A stretch of 64,000 nucleotides of DNA from Niastella soli (GTDB lineage: Bacteria; Bacteroidota; Bacteroidia; Chitinophagales; Chitinophagaceae): assembly GCF_017742245.1 (NCBI RefSeq), contig NZ_JAGHKO010000001.1, forward strand, positions 1 to 64,000. Direction: 5' to 3'. Positions 8,468 to 17,387 of this stretch are shown one piece after another (within the stretch, counting starts at the first letter, position 1; the number at the start of each line of letters is the position of its first letter). A program made the translations under genes and the position numbers. The notes beneath the pieces were generated by a model that was not told the origin of the DNA, did not search any database, and was given only the letters and a program-made list of their open reading frames with translations.

Positions 8468-9058
8468 TTAGAATTGTACTTTAGGCGCTTTTTCAGAACC
8501 GGCATCAGCAGTGAAACCTGTTTTTACTTTGAACCCGAACATACCCGCAAATAAGTTATTGGGGAAACGACGAACTGTTGAGTTATAATCCTGTACAGCT
8601 GTGTTAAAGTCGTTACGGGAAACTTTGATACGGTTTTCAGTGCCTTCCAGTTGCACCTGCAGGTCTCTGAAACTTTGTGTAGCCTGCAATTGCGGATACT
8701 GTTCTGCAACCACCAGCAATTTACTCAAAGCACCACCCAACTGGCCCTGGGCCTGTTGAAATTCCTGCACTTTTTCAGGCGTAAGATTATCTGCATTAAT
8801 ATTTACAGAAGTAGCTTTTGCCCTGGCTTCAATTACCTGTGTTAAGGTTGTCTGTTCAAAATTGGCAGCCCCTTTTACAGTACTAACCAAATTAGGGATC
8901 AGGTCGGCACGACGTTGGTAATCGCTCTGAACATTGTTCCATTTGTTTTTCACACCTTCATCGAGATTTACCATCTTGTTATATCCACCACAACCACATC
9001 CACCCAGTATTAAAATGAATAACACTACAACAATGATGACCAGATTACGAGATTTCAT
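8468..9058 (-). CDS. lemA: LemA family protein
   Basis: The 196-residue protein has an N-terminal membrane helix or lipoprotein-like signal (VVVLFILILGGCGC). The LemA helical core follows, with NLDEGVKNKWNNVQSDYQRR, DLIPNLV and the C-terminal FPNNLFAGMFGFK, all family signatures. LemA proteins are membrane-anchored, mostly helical, with the bulk of the protein outside the cytoplasm; the molecular function is unresolved. It is the first gene of a cluster with three TPM-domain genes, a pairing seen widely, so a common envelope process is likely. A good promoter lies just upstream. Confidence 0.93.
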   Translation of the reverse strand: MKSRNLVIIVVVLFILILGGCGCGGYNKMVNLDEGVKNKWNNVQSDYQRRADLIPNLVSTVKGAANFEQTTLTQVIEARAKATSVNINADNLTPEKVQEFQQAQGQLGGALSKLLVVAEQYPQLQATQSFRDLQVQLEGTENRIKVSRNDFNTAVQDYNSTVRRFPNNLFAGMFGFKVKTGFTADAGSEKAPKVQF

Positions 9059-9082
9059 ATCTATTTAGAGTTTTATGTCTTA

Positions 9083-9112
9083 TAAATGTACAGAATTCAT
9101 TTGATCCACAAA
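9083..9112 (-). promoter_or_regulatory. Promoter of the lemA-TPM operon
   Basis: On the minus strand TTTG (9109-9112), an 18-base spacer and TACATTTA (9083-9090) match the Bacteroidota consensus with one mismatch. The predicted start lies about 20 bases before the lemA ATG. Confidence 0.55.
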
Positions 9113-9238
9113 CTGTTAAGCTATGCGTTACAGTAGCCGCATTTAACGTATGGCAATTGCCAAACATTGCTAACATGGTAAGAATTTAGTCGCAGCGGCA
9201 TGGTTTTCGTTACAGAAGGCTTGTTAAAATCTTATTTT

Positions 9239-10336
9239 ATGAAGCAAATGATCATTTACAGCGGTTTATGCATCACGCTGTTTATCACCTGTTGCGACAA
9301 AAAGAAGGATAAAGAAAATAATGCCACTGCCGCCTTATTAAAAGACACCATTCTTACCAGCAAGCTCAACCACCCCTGGGAAATACTTTGGGGGCCCGAT
9401 AATTTTATCTGGATGACGGAACGTAACGGTAAAATCAGCCGGGTTAACCCTGCCACGGGAGCCGTCACCCCATTATTAACTATAGCCGATGTAACTGCCC
9501 AGGGCGAAGGCGGTTTGCTGGGAATGGCTTTACATCCCAATTTCGCCACCTCCTCGCAAGTATTCGTGGCTTACGATTATATGAACGGCAGTACTTATCA
9601 GGGTAAGGTCGTTCGCTACACCTACAATGGCTCTACCCTCACCAACCCGCAAATAATTCTAGACAACATAAAAGCCGCCAGCATCCATAATGGCTGCCGG
9701 TTGCTGATAACCCCCGACCAGAAATTGTTCATCACCACCGGCGACGCCAGCGATCAATCGAACCCACAAAATAAAAGCGTCATCAATGGCAAGGTATTAC
9801 GATTAAACCTCGACGGTAGCATTCCGGGAGATAACCCCACTGCCGGCAGCGCCGTTTGGAGTTTCGGGCATCGCAACCCGCAAGGGCTGGTGTATGCAAA
9901 CAATATCCTCTACAGCTCGGAGCATGGCCCCAGCTCAGACGACGAGATCAACATTATTGAAAAAGGACGAAATTATGGCTGGCCAACCGTTACGGGCTTT
10001 TGCAATACCACTTCTGAACAAAGTTTTTGTACAGCCAATAATGTTCGCGAACCCTTACAGGTCTGGACGCCCACCATTGCACCCAGCGGATTGGATTATT
10101 ATGATAAAGATCAGATCCCACAATGGAAACATTCCCTGTTGCTGGCTGTTTTAAAAGACAGCAAGCTGATACAGCTAAAATTAAATGCAGCCCACACCGG
10201 GATCGACAGCGTATTTGAGTTCTACGTAAATAAATACGGCCGCATGCGCGATGTCTGTATTTCACCCGAGGGAAAGGTATACGTTTGTACGGATAATGGA
10301 GGCGATGATAAGATTGTTGAAGTATCGAGGAAATAG
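9239..10336 (+). CDS. Glucose/sorbosone dehydrogenase-like (GSDH) lipoprotein
   Basis: The product is a predicted lipoprotein of about 365 residues (MKQMIIYSGLCITLFITCC, lipobox ending in Cys). It has the GSDH six-bladed propeller pattern: LNHPWEILWGPDNFIWMTER, GEGGLLGMALHPNF, GHRNPQGLVY, EHGPSSDDEINII, GRNYGWP and APSGLDYY. The family includes PQQ-dependent soluble aldose dehydrogenases; cofactor use and substrate here are not shown by the sequence. The ATG at 9239 is preferred over 9200 because it begins the signal peptide directly. It is a single gene, convergent with the next lipoprotein gene. Confidence 0.88.
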   Translation: MKQMIIYSGLCITLFITCCDKKKDKENNATAALLKDTILTSKLNHPWEILWGPDNFIWMTERNGKISRVNPATGAVTPLLTIADVTAQGEGGLLGMALHPNFATSSQVFVAYDYMNGSTYQGKVVRYTYNGSTLTNPQIILDNIKAASIHNGCRLLITPDQKLFITTGDASDQSNPQNKSVINGKVLRLNLDGSIPGDNPTAGSAVWSFGHRNPQGLVYANNILYSSEHGPSSDDEINIIEKGRNYGWPTVTGFCNTTSEQSFCTANNVREPLQVWTPTIAPSGLDYYDKDQIPQWKHSLLLAVLKDSKLIQLKLNAAHTGIDSVFEFYVNKYGRMRDVCISPEGKVYVCTDNGGDDKIVEVSRK

Positions 10337-10527
10337 TTAACCAGTTGACCTGTTGACGACCTGTGAGGTCTGCCTTTTGAGTTTGCCGAGCCAGCCTAAT
10401 GAACAGCCCCCGCTGAATCGGGGCGGCTCTGACAGATTGATTAATTAAAACAGGACCTGTCAGGATCGCTTAAACCCACTAATTGTTCCACACCCGATGG
10501 CGAGCCTTACAGGTCAAGGCTACCTCG

Positions 10528-11202
10528 CTATTGTTTTTGCAGCGTTACTACCATTACTTCATGGGCTGTGATCTTTGCCGGTATACCCTGGTAATCCTGG
10601 GTAGTAACGGCATCGTACGCGATCGTCATTTTCATAGTATTACCGTTAAACGATACTTTACAACCACTGGGGGCATTGGGCAATAGGCCACCAGTGAGCA
10701 CATCGAGGAAACCACTGTCCTGGAAATGCAGGGAATCGGCACCTACTCTTTCATAATCGGAAGTAGCACTTTGGGGCGGAAATGTTTGGGTGATGGGAGT
10801 TTTTACTGAATCAAGAATAGTATTACCCTGATAAATATAAGTGGTGGTATTCGTATTTACACTAAAGGTTATGTCTACAGCAGTCATTATCGAACTATCG
10901 AAGGTCATGGTACCGCCATTGTTCTCGGAGGTAAAATTGCTGGCATTAACCGCCTTTAAGGGAATACCCGACTGGGAGAATTCGGCAGTTTGTGAACCCG
11001 TTACCTGAACGGACATAAATTTCCAGGTACCCACTTCTGAAGTATTTCCCGGATTTGTTCCCGTAGTATCACCGGGCTGAGGAATAGTATCCGTAGGTGT
11101 TCCACCCGGCGGGATACCACTCTCATCACTTTTTTCTTTTGAGCATGCCACAAACACAAATACGAATACAGCAATAAGCAGCAAAAAGTTACGCGATTTC
11201 AT
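10528..11202 (-). CDS. Hypothetical lipoprotein, possibly lipocalin-like
   Basis: The 224-residue protein begins with a lipoprotein signal (MKSRNFLLLIAVFVFVFVAC). A Pro/Gly/Thr-rich tether of about 30 residues follows, and then a beta-rich domain beginning VGTWKFMSVQVTG. The WKF start and alternating strands recall lipocalin-like lipoproteins common in Bacteroidota, but I do not recognise a specific family. It lies downstream of pgk on the same strand, separated by pgk's terminator, so it probably has its own promoter. Confidence 0.65.
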   Translation of the reverse strand: MKSRNFLLLIAVFVFVFVACSKEKSDESGIPPGGTPTDTIPQPGDTTGTNPGNTSEVGTWKFMSVQVTGSQTAEFSQSGIPLKAVNASNFTSENNGGTMTFDSSIMTAVDITFSVNTNTTTYIYQGNTILDSVKTPITQTFPPQSATSDYERVGADSLHFQDSGFLDVLTGGLLPNAPSGCKVSFNGNTMKMTIAYDAVTTQDYQGIPAKITAHEVMVVTLQKQ

Positions 11203-11260
11203 AATTCCCCAATTTTACAGAAGTGATAACCGGAGCCATTAATAAGAAACTACCATTATT

Positions 11261-11296
11261 AAAAAAAGAATGCCACGCCCTTATGGGTGCGTGGCA
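11261..11296 (-). terminator. Rho-independent terminator after pgk
   Basis: On the minus strand a TGCCACGC/GCGTGGCA perfect stem (11271-11278 with 11289-11296) is followed by TTCTTTTTTT. It lies just beyond the pgk stop codon and marks the end of the gapA-pgk unit. Confidence 0.9.
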
Positions 11297-11318
11297 CGGA
11301 TCATAATATAATTTACGC

Positions 11319-12515
11319 TTATTTGTTGATAGCGGCAATACCAGGCAGTTCTTTTCCTTCAAAGAACTCCAGCATAGCGCCACCACCAGTAGAAACATAA
11401 CTAACCTGGTCGTTAAACCCAAACTGGTTTACGGCAGCTACTGAGTCCCCACCGCCTACCAGGGAGAATGCACCATCCTGGGTTGCTTCCGCAACAGCCG
11501 TAGCAACACATTTGGTGCCATGTTGAAACTTCTCCATTTCAAACACTCCCATGGGACCATTCCACAAAATGGTTTTAGAACGTTTGATCACATTGATAAA
11601 CTGCTCACAGGCATTAGGCCCAACGTCGAGCCCCATCCAGCCGTCAGGAATATTATTGCTGGGCGCATTAGAAGTAAGCGCGGCGGCATCGAATTTATCG
11701 GCGATCACTGAGTCAGAAGGGAAATGCAGACAAACGCCTTTGGCTTCTGCTTTTTTCAACAGCTCACGTGCGGTGTCCAGCCGATCGTCTTCGCACAATG
11801 AGTTACCAATTTTTCCACCCTGTGCTTTTTCGAAAGTATAGGCCATACCACCACCAATGATGATGTCGGTAGCTCTATCCAGCAGGTTTTCGATGATGAG
11901 GATCTTGTCAGACACCTTAGCGCCGCCAATAATAGCAACGAAAGGTTTCTCTGCACTGTTCATTACTTTTTCAGCACTCTTCACTTCACTTTCCATCAGT
12001 AACCCGAACATCTTTTTATCACGGGGGAAAAATTGCGCAATTACTGCAGTAGAAGCGTGGGCGCGGTGAGCGGTACCGAAGGCATCGTTCACATATACAT
12101 CGCCCAGTTTGCTTAATTTTTCAGCAAAACCGGCATCGCCTTTTTCTTCTTCTTTATAAAAACGAAGGTTTTCCAGCAACAATACTTCACCAGGTTTCAG
12201 GGCAGCTGCTTTATCCACGGCTTCTTTACCAATGCAATCATTGGCAAATTGCACGGGAACACCCAACAATTCAGCTATATGGTTTACCAGGTGTTTTAAT
12301 GAAGATTTATCTTCAGGCCCCTCTTTGGGACGGCCGAGGTGGCTCATGAGGATCACACTACCGCCATCACCCAGTATTTTTTTAATAGTAGGCACAGCCG
12401 CTTTTATACGGGTATCGTCGGTAATGGCAAACGTTTTTTTGTCAAGCGGAACGTTAAAATCAACCCGGATCAGCGCCTTCTGACCCTTGAAGTTATATTG
12501 GCTGAATGTAGACAT
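11319..12515 (-). CDS. pgk: Phosphoglycerate kinase
   Basis: This cytoplasmic enzyme transfers phosphate from 1,3-bisphosphoglycerate to ADP in glycolysis. Its signatures are RVDFNVPLD near the N-terminus, [37 protein letters not shown] and the C-terminal nucleotide site GGGDSVAAV. At about 398 residues it is of normal length. The start at 12515 (MSTFSQYNF) is preferred over the upstream ATG at 12545, which would add a non-homologous ten residues. It lies 135 bases downstream of gapA on the same strand, so the consecutive glycolytic steps are probably co-transcribed. Confidence 0.97.
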   Translation of the reverse strand: MSTFSQYNFKGQKALIRVDFNVPLDKKTFAITDDTRIKAAVPTIKKILGDGGSVILMSHLGRPKEGPEDKSSLKHLVNHIAELLGVPVQFANDCIGKEAVDKAAALKPGEVLLLENLRFYKEEEKGDAGFAEKLSKLGDVYVNDAFGTAHRAHASTAVIAQFFPRDKKMFGLLMESEVKSAEKVMNSAEKPFVAIIGGAKVSDKILIIENLLDRATDIIIGGGMAYTFEKAQGGKIGNSLCEDDRLDTARELLKKAEAKGVCLHFPSDSVIADKFDAAALTSNAPSNNIPDGWMGLDVGPNACEQFINVIKRSKTILWNGPMGVFEMEKFQHGTKCVATAVAEATQDGAFSLVGGGDSVAAVNQFGFNDQVSYVSTGGGAMLEFFEGKELPGIAAINK

Positions 12516-12650
12516 GAAAAGGTGTTTTAAAAAAGTTAACCACAAAGTTTATTGATAGCAATGGCCGACTAAGGGATTATCAGGCGTACCCGCTTTCAAT
12601 AGCTTTGTGGTTACTCAGGATGTAGCAGAACTACATCTGTGATTAATATA

Positions 12651-13691
12651 TTAAGCTTTAGCAGCTGCTTTTGCAGCGCCTTTGTTGATCAACTTTGCAA
12701 AATAGTTCACTGTACGAACGAGCTGGCTTACATAGCTCATTTCGTTATCGTACCAGCTAACTGTGCGAACCAGTTGGGTATCGCCTACAGTTTGAACGCG
12801 TGTTTGTGTACCATCGAAGTAAGAACCGTAAGTGATACCAACGATGTCACTGCTCACGATCTCGTCTTCAGTATAACCAAAGCTTTCGTTGGCAGCGGCC
12901 TTCATGGCAGCATTCACTTCTTCAACAGATGTCTTTTTACCTAATACCGCAGTTACTTCAGTTAAAGAACCGGTAAGTACAGGTACACGTTGTGCAGAAC
13001 CATCCAGTTTACCTTTCAGGTTAGGTAATACCAGGCCGATAGCTTTGGCAGCACCAGTGCTGTTAGGAACGATGTTCTGAGCAGCAGCGCGGGCGCGACG
13101 CAGGTCACCTTTGGGGTGCGGAGCATCCTGGGTGTTCTGATCGTTCGTGTACGCGTGGATGGTGGTCATAAGACCATTCACGATACCGAATTTTTCATCG
13201 AGCACCTGAGCCATTGGAGCCAAACAGTTGGTAGTACAGCTAGCGCAGCTGATCACTGTTTCAGTACCGTCGAGAATAGCGTGGTTAACGTTGAAAACGA
13301 TAGTTTTCAGATCGCCAGTAGCAGGAGCAGAAATCACTACTCTTTTAGCGCCGGCAGTAAGGTGAGCTTCAGCTTTTGCTTTATCAGTGAAGAAACCAGT
13401 GCACTCCAGTACAACGTCTACTTCATGCTGACCCCAGGGAATTTGAGCAGGGTCTTTTTGTGCATAGATCTTTACTTCTTCACCATTTACTATAATAGAG
13501 TTATCGGTACTTTTTACTTCAGCATCAAAACGGCCCTGAGCGCTATCGTATTTAAGGAGGTGGGCTAATACTTTAGGACTAGTAAGGTCATTGATAGCTA
13601 CTACATCGATGCCATCCATTTTATAAATCTGGCGGTATACCAACCTGCCGATACGACCAAAACCGTTGATCGCCACTTTGACTGTGCTCAT
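12651..13691 (-). CDS. gapA: Glyceraldehyde-3-phosphate dehydrogenase, type I, NAD-dependent
   Basis: This enzyme oxidises and phosphorylates glyceraldehyde-3-phosphate to 1,3-bisphosphoglycerate. The NAD-binding GFGRIGR (10-16) and an acidic residue in AINDLTS (Asp35) point to NAD rather than NADP. The catalytic ASCTTNC contains Cys152. The 346-residue length is slightly longer than average because of an Ala/Lys-rich C-terminus. Pgk follows immediately downstream. A nested palindrome lies about 75 bases upstream of the start (listed separately). Confidence 0.97.
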   Translation of the reverse strand: MSTVKVAINGFGRIGRLVYRQIYKMDGIDVVAINDLTSPKVLAHLLKYDSAQGRFDAEVKSTDNSIIVNGEEVKIYAQKDPAQIPWGQHEVDVVLECTGFFTDKAKAEAHLTAGAKRVVISAPATGDLKTIVFNVNHAILDGTETVISCASCTTNCLAPMAQVLDEKFGIVNGLMTTIHAYTNDQNTQDAPHPKGDLRRARAAAQNIVPNSTGAAKAIGLVLPNLKGKLDGSAQRVPVLTGSLTEVTAVLGKKTSVEEVNAAMKAAANESFGYTEDEIVSSDIVGITYGSYFDGTQTRVQTVGDTQLVRTVSWYDNEMSYVSQLVRTVNYFAKLINKGAAKAAAKA

Positions 13692-13768
13692 GATCTGGAT
13701 ATTTTGTGTTAGTTAAAAATTGCGGGGCTAAGTTACAATTTTGGTTGTAAATGATTCTGTGAAATTTA

Positions 13769-13814
13769 TGTGTTGACCGGGCCGCAACCGGTTGCGTGGT
13801 GGCATATCAACACA
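13769..13814. promoter_or_regulatory. Nested perfect inverted repeats upstream of gapA
   Basis: A 14-bp perfect palindrome CGCAACCGGTTGCG (13783-13796) is enclosed by the 8-bp perfect arms TGTGTTGA (13769-13776) and TCAACACA (13807-13814). It lies between gapA and the divergent gene at 13963, about 78 bases from the gapA start. No T-tract follows, so it is not a terminator. It may be an operator for a dimeric regulator or a cruciform. Confidence 0.55.
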
Positions 13815-13962
13815 AATGGGCTAAATTGATAGCAGACATTTACTTATGAAATCGAATACCCTACTTTTTAAGGGGGCTTTAAAACAATTTGAAAGCAAAT
13901 GGAGCCGAGTGAAAGAAAACGCATAGCAACAAGAAAGATGCTAACAAATCGTTAATTGGCGT

Positions 13963-14484
13963 ATGCGAAAATATTTTTTTATGCTGCCCCTGCTTTTTTG
14001 GGCGGCCGGGGGTTATGGGCAGGAAAAGAGCTGCCCATTTGTGATCACTGCCGATATTTTTATAGACAGTATAACCTCATGTCAGTTACTCGACACGATA
14101 AAAGCCCTGCCATTTAAAACCTACAACCGGAAAGGCAAAATGCCCCGGTTTATTAAAAAGTCTTTAAAATGTACGGAGGGCGATTTCCGGATAGCCAATC
14201 CCGGTCATCCCTATAATGTTTCTGATGCAATAGGGCCATTTGGATTTCTTTTGCCTTTCAGGCAGTTAATGTATCTGGGTTTAACTAAACAATACTTATT
14301 GATGGCTTACAAAAAAGGGGGCATCGGCACCAGCACCTCCACGTTGCTTGTCAAATTCGAGCATAAAAAGATCCTTAACATGTGGTGTTGGCTGGGCATT
14401 AGTGAGGAAGTAAAAACAGCAGAGGAGATAATTCTTTGTTTAGAATGGTACAATGAGATCCCCAAACACCGATTTGCTTTATAG
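13963..14484 (+). CDS. Hypothetical exported protein
   Basis: The 173-residue protein has a clear signal peptide (MRKYFFMLPLLFWAAGGYGQ) and a compact mature part with five cysteines (such as KSCPF, TSCQLL, KCTEG, WCWLG). I do not recognise the family. The gene is isolated, 119 bases before the first tRNA-Glu gene. Codon usage looks ordinary and the signal peptide makes it a credible gene. Confidence 0.6.
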   Translation: MRKYFFMLPLLFWAAGGYGQEKSCPFVITADIFIDSITSCQLLDTIKALPFKTYNRKGKMPRFIKKSLKCTEGDFRIANPGHPYNVSDAIGPFGFLLPFRQLMYLGLTKQYLLMAYKKGGIGTSTSTLLVKFEHKKILNMWCWLGISEEVKTAEEIILCLEWYNEIPKHRFAL

Positions 14485-14556
14485 GGCTTGGTTTCCTGAG
14501 TAAATACCTGGCCGACAGCGTTTGAAAAAAATATTTCAAAAGAAAGTGGGCTTTTT

Positions 14557-14587
14557 TTTGGTAGAACAGGACAGTTTCCTATTTTTG
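14557..14587 (+). promoter_or_regulatory. Promoter of the first tRNA-Glu gene
   Basis: TTTG (14557-14560), a 19-base spacer and TATTTTTG (14580-14587) match the consensus exactly. The predicted start is a few bases before the mature tRNA 5' end at 14603. Confidence 0.8.
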
Positions 14588-14602
14588 CACTCCCAAAAAC
14601 GA

Positions 14603-14674
14603 GCCGCGTTCGTCTAAGGGCTAGGACACCACCCTTTCACGGTGGTGATACGGGTTCGAATCCCGTACGCGGTA
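14603..14674 (+). tRNA. tRNA-Glu (UUC), copy 1
   Basis: Cloverleaf parts are visible. The acceptor stem is GCCGCGT/ACGCGGT (the first pair is a G-U wobble). The anticodon stem is CCACC/GGTGG around loop CTTTCAC, giving anticodon TTC. The T-arm GGGTTCGAATCCC completes it. CCA is not encoded. It is identical to copy 2. Confidence 0.97.
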
Positions 14675-14705
14675 CAAAGGTTTCAACCTTGGCAAAATTG
14701 AAAGA

Positions 14706-14731
14706 GCTGTTCTGAAAAGAGCGGCTTTTTT
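14706..14731 (+). terminator. Terminator of tRNA-Glu copy 1
   Basis: The stem GCTGTTCT/AGAGCGGC closes a GAAA tetraloop and is followed by six T. A closely similar trailer and terminator recurs at 18383-18430. Confidence 0.9.
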
Positions 14732-14796
14732 GTTCCCCCCGAAAGGGTAAACAGATAGAAGCGAAAAGTTACGCGCTAATTGAGCAAACTGATCCC

Positions 14797-14804
14797 TATC
14801 TTTG
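14797..14804 (+). promoter_or_regulatory. Promoter -7 box of the second tRNA-Glu gene
   Basis: TATCTTTG is an exact -7 element 13 bases before the mature tRNA start. No TTTG is found at the ideal -33 distance, so the promoter assignment rests on the -7 box and position. Confidence 0.6.
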
Positions 14805-14817
14805 CATTCTCAAACCA

Positions 14818-14889
14818 GCCGCGTTCGTCTAAGGGCTAGGACACCACCCTTTCACGGTGGTGATACGGGTTCGAATCCCGTACGCGGTA
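14818..14889 (+). tRNA. tRNA-Glu (UUC), copy 2
   Basis: Identical over all 72 bases to copy 1 (anticodon TTC, T-arm GGGTTCGAATCCC, 3' end ACGCGGTA). The 143 bases between copies differ from what follows copy 2 except for a similar GAAA-loop terminator, so each gene is an independent transcription unit. Confidence 0.97.
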
Positions 14890-14904
14890 CAAAAGATTTA
14901 AAGA

Positions 14905-14931
14905 GGACTGTTCGAAAGAACGGTCCTTTTT
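14905..14931 (+). terminator. Terminator of tRNA-Glu copy 2
   Basis: The nine-base stem GGACTGTTC/GAACGGTCC closes a GAAA tetraloop and is followed by five T. Confidence 0.9.
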
Positions 14932-15000
14932 CGTTTTACGACGAATCTACCAGAGAATACAGATCCGCCCCAACTCAACAGTATGAATGCACCCAAGAGA

Positions 15001-15843
15001 TCACATGTATTTCGTTTCCCGATTAGCTGCTTTTCTGAATTCAGTGGGGCTCATCCCCTTATATTTTTTAAACAGCTTATTCAGGTGGCTTACATCAGCC
15101 AATCCAAAATCGTTGGCGATCTCATTCAGCCGGTAAGATGTATGTAATAGCCGGGTTTCAATCAGGTGCATTCTGTAGGCATTGATATAGTTCTGTAACG
15201 TTTCACCCGTTTGGCGTTTGAAATAATCGCTCATATAAGTGGGTGACATATTAAAATATGCGGCCAGCTTTTCTATTCGTAAGGCTTCGGGCGTATAAAT
15301 ATTCAGATGTACATATCCCAGTACCGACACCTGTTGGGAAGGATGATAGGACGTAGCCGATTGAAGCAGGGCAATATTGGATGCTGCTATTGTAATTATC
15401 GTATTCAGCAACTGCTGTATAACTTCCGGTCTCGCAGCGCCCTTTCTTTGCTCCTCCCTTAACAAGGCCTCCGACAAAGCTCTGACCAATGGCTTGTCTT
15501 CTACATTTTCAAGAATACAGCCGGGGAGGTGGTTGTGATTATGAAAAATGTATTCCAGCTTCTGCAGCCATTCCTTAGACTGTGTTTTTAAATAACTCTC
15601 ATTAAAGCGCAAAAAGAAAAAGCGGGTCCTTTCCGCCACCTCAAAACCATACGTATCCTGCGGAAAGATCAGGAATAATTTATCGGCACTATAAGGCAAC
15701 TTATGTTTATTGATAACCTGAACACCCTTGCCTTCCAAAATATACACCAACTCGAAATAGGTGTTCTTATGCTCAGCAGCCGTGTATTTATCAGATTCGA
15801 AAACGCCCAATTCGAATGGCTTATGAAGACTATTAACCACCAT
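15001..15843 (-). CDS. AraC family transcriptional regulator
   Basis: At about 280 residues, it has an N-terminal cupin-like sensor domain (FELVYILEGKGVQVINKH, LFLIFPQDTYGF). The C-terminal double helix-turn-helix ends LNEIANDFGLADVSHLNKLF and KKYKGMSPTEFR, a classic AraC C-terminus. I chose ATG 15843 (MVVNSLHKPFELG) because the upstream extension to 15918 is Cys/Tyr-rich, unlike a sensor domain, and overlaps the operator-like repeats. It is divergent from the DoxX and deacetylase genes and probably controls them and itself. It is the first protein gene after the tRNA-Glu pair. Confidence 0.9.
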   Translation of the reverse strand: MVVNSLHKPFELGVFESDKYTAAEHKNTYFELVYILEGKGVQVINKHKLPYSADKLFLIFPQDTYGFEVAERTRFFFLRFNESYLKTQSKEWLQKLEYIFHNHNHLPGCILENVEDKPLVRALSEALLREEQRKGAARPEVIQQLLNTIITIAASNIALLQSATSYHPSQQVSVLGYVHLNIYTPEALRIEKLAAYFNMSPTYMSDYFKRQTGETLQNYINAYRMHLIETRLLHTSYRLNEIANDFGLADVSHLNKLFKKYKGMSPTEFRKAANRETKYM

Positions 15844-15851
15844 CCTTCTAA

Positions 15852-15894
15852 AGTACAAATTTTTCCAACAACAGTACAAATTGATCAAATTGTA
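15852..15894. promoter_or_regulatory. Probable AraC operator between the regulator and the doxX-type gene
   Basis: Two direct repeats AGTACAAATT (15852-15861 and 15873-15882) are spaced exactly 21 bp apart, two helical turns, as in many AraC half-site pairs. The second overlaps a near-perfect palindrome, TACAAATTGATCAAATTGTA (15875-15894). The element sits in the 94-base divergent intergenic region. Confidence 0.55.
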
Positions 15895-15937
15895 TTCACA
15901 GAACTTTACACTATCCATAACAGTAAAAGTTATCTAA

Positions 15938-16330
15938 ATGAATACTATTTCCTTCTTATTGCTTCGGTTGACCATCGGTATAAGCTTCTTTGGTCATGGC
16001 CTCGTTCGTTTTCCCAAACTGCAGGCATTCAGCAACTGGATGGTTGGCAGTTTCAAGCAGTCCATGCTGCCTACATCCCTGGTTATGCCCTTCAGTTATA
16101 TACTTCCTTTTGCCGAATTCACCATAGGTTTTTTGTTAATTACCGGTTTATTGACAAAATATGCCCTGCTTGCTGGTGGCATTGTGATGCTGTTGTTACT
16201 TTTTGGAACCACCATGATAGAAAGTTGGGAGGCCATTCCCTCTCAGATCATTCACGTAGTGCTTCTGGCTGTTCTTTTACACTTTCTAAACGCGAATTCT
16301 TTCGCATTGGATCATTCATTCAACAAATAA
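15938..16330 (+). CDS. DoxX family integral membrane protein
   Basis: The 130-residue protein has four membrane segments (residues about 5-20, 48-68, 72-92 and 103-118). It carries the DoxX-like N-terminal RLTIGISFFGHGLVRFPKL and a short loop before FAEFTIGFLLITGL. The family is widespread; members have been linked to quinone or thiol redox functions, but none is assigned here. The following deacetylase gene starts 11 bases downstream, so they are in one operon, divergent from the AraC regulator. Confidence 0.8.
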   Translation: MNTISFLLLRLTIGISFFGHGLVRFPKLQAFSNWMVGSFKQSMLPTSLVMPFSYILPFAEFTIGFLLITGLLTKYALLAGGIVMLLLLFGTTMIESWEAIPSQIIHVVLLAVLLHFLNANSFALDHSFNK

Positions 16331-16340
16331 ATCATATAGG

Positions 16341-17285
16341 ATGCAATCGCGCAGAACATTCGTGAAACTGGCTGGCACCATGGGTATCGGTGGAATGATG
16401 CCCTTCAACAACTTATTACACCAACAATCAACAGGTCAATCAATGAAAATAAAGTCAAAATGGGCTGATGGCTCAAGATTGGCCGTTTCCATTTCCATGC
16501 AGTTTGAAGCAGGCGGCCAACCTGAAAATGCAGAAAGTCCGTTCCCGAAAAATCTTGAAAGAGGATTTAAAGATCTGCCCGCTATCACATGGTATGAATA
16601 TGGCTACAAAGAAGGTATTCCAAGGATGTTAGACAATTGGGATAAATATGGCATCAAGGTAACCTCGCACATGGTAGGTACGGCCGTGCTGAAGAACCCG
16701 CAGCTGGCTAAAGAGATCGTGGAGCGGGGGCATGAAGCAGCGGCCCATGGGATGAACTGGAGTTCACAATACAACCTCCCATATGATGAGGAAAAAAAGT
16801 TCATCAAGGATGGCGCCGATGCTATTAAAAAAGTCACCGGTGCATCACCGGTGGGTTACAATGCCAATTGGCTACGGCGGGGAGAAAATACACTGAAAAT
16901 TTTACAGGAACTCGATTTCAGGTACCATATCGATGACCTGAGCAGGGATGAACCTTTTATTATTCAGGTGAATGGCAGCGATTTTGTTGTAGTGCCCTAT
17001 ACATTACGCAACAACGATATTCTTTTGATAGAGGGAAAAAACTTTTCTGTAGACCAATTTTTCAATCAGGTAAAACAGGAATTCGATCAATTATATGTGG
17101 AAAGCGAATTTAAAAGAAGACAGCTGTCCATCAGTTTTCATGACCGGATCGGCGGAACACCACAGATGGTGAAAATTACCGGCGATTTGATCAAATACAT
17201 GCAACAACACTCCGGTGTTTCCTTTAAAAGGAAAGACGAAATTGCTGAATTAACACTGCACGATAAGTCCAGCATTCGCGAATAA
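16341..17285 (+). CDS. Polysaccharide deacetylase family protein with Tat signal
   Basis: The 314-residue protein begins SRRTFVKLAG, a twin-arginine signal, so it is exported folded. It then shows the PuuE-like polysaccharide deacetylase/allantoinase pattern: AVSISMQFEAGGQPEN, WYEYGYKEGIPRML, VTSHMVGTAVL, GHEAAAHGMNW and GYNANWLRRGENTL. The usual NodB metal-binding Asp is replaced in the first motif (SMQFE rather than S-x-D-x-D), as in some PuuE-like members. Metal-dependent deacylation or amide hydrolysis of an unknown substrate is inferred. Its 3' end lies about 20 bases from a truncated duplicate that starts at 17304. Confidence 0.8.
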   Translation: MQSRRTFVKLAGTMGIGGMMPFNNLLHQQSTGQSMKIKSKWADGSRLAVSISMQFEAGGQPENAESPFPKNLERGFKDLPAITWYEYGYKEGIPRMLDNWDKYGIKVTSHMVGTAVLKNPQLAKEIVERGHEAAAHGMNWSSQYNLPYDEEKKFIKDGADAIKKVTGASPVGYNANWLRRGENTLKILQELDFRYHIDDLSRDEPFIIQVNGSDFVVVPYTLRNNDILLIEGKNFSVDQFFNQVKQEFDQLYVESEFKRRQLSISFHDRIGGTPQMVKITGDLIKYMQQHSGVSFKRKDEIAELTLHDKSSIRE

Positions 17286-17387
17286 TATTTCTGTAAACGA
17301 CTGATCAAGTGCTCACCGGGAACCGATCCGAAACATATAGTAATAGGTTATTATTCCATTGCATTAAAAAAAACAACGGATGGCAAA

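Noticed and set aside
10337-10527. Terminator or regulatory RNA in the gap between the GSDH and lipoprotein genes
   Set aside because: CCCCG/CGGGG and AGGTC/GACCT-type inverted pieces are seen, but no T-run or conserved RNA structure is evident.
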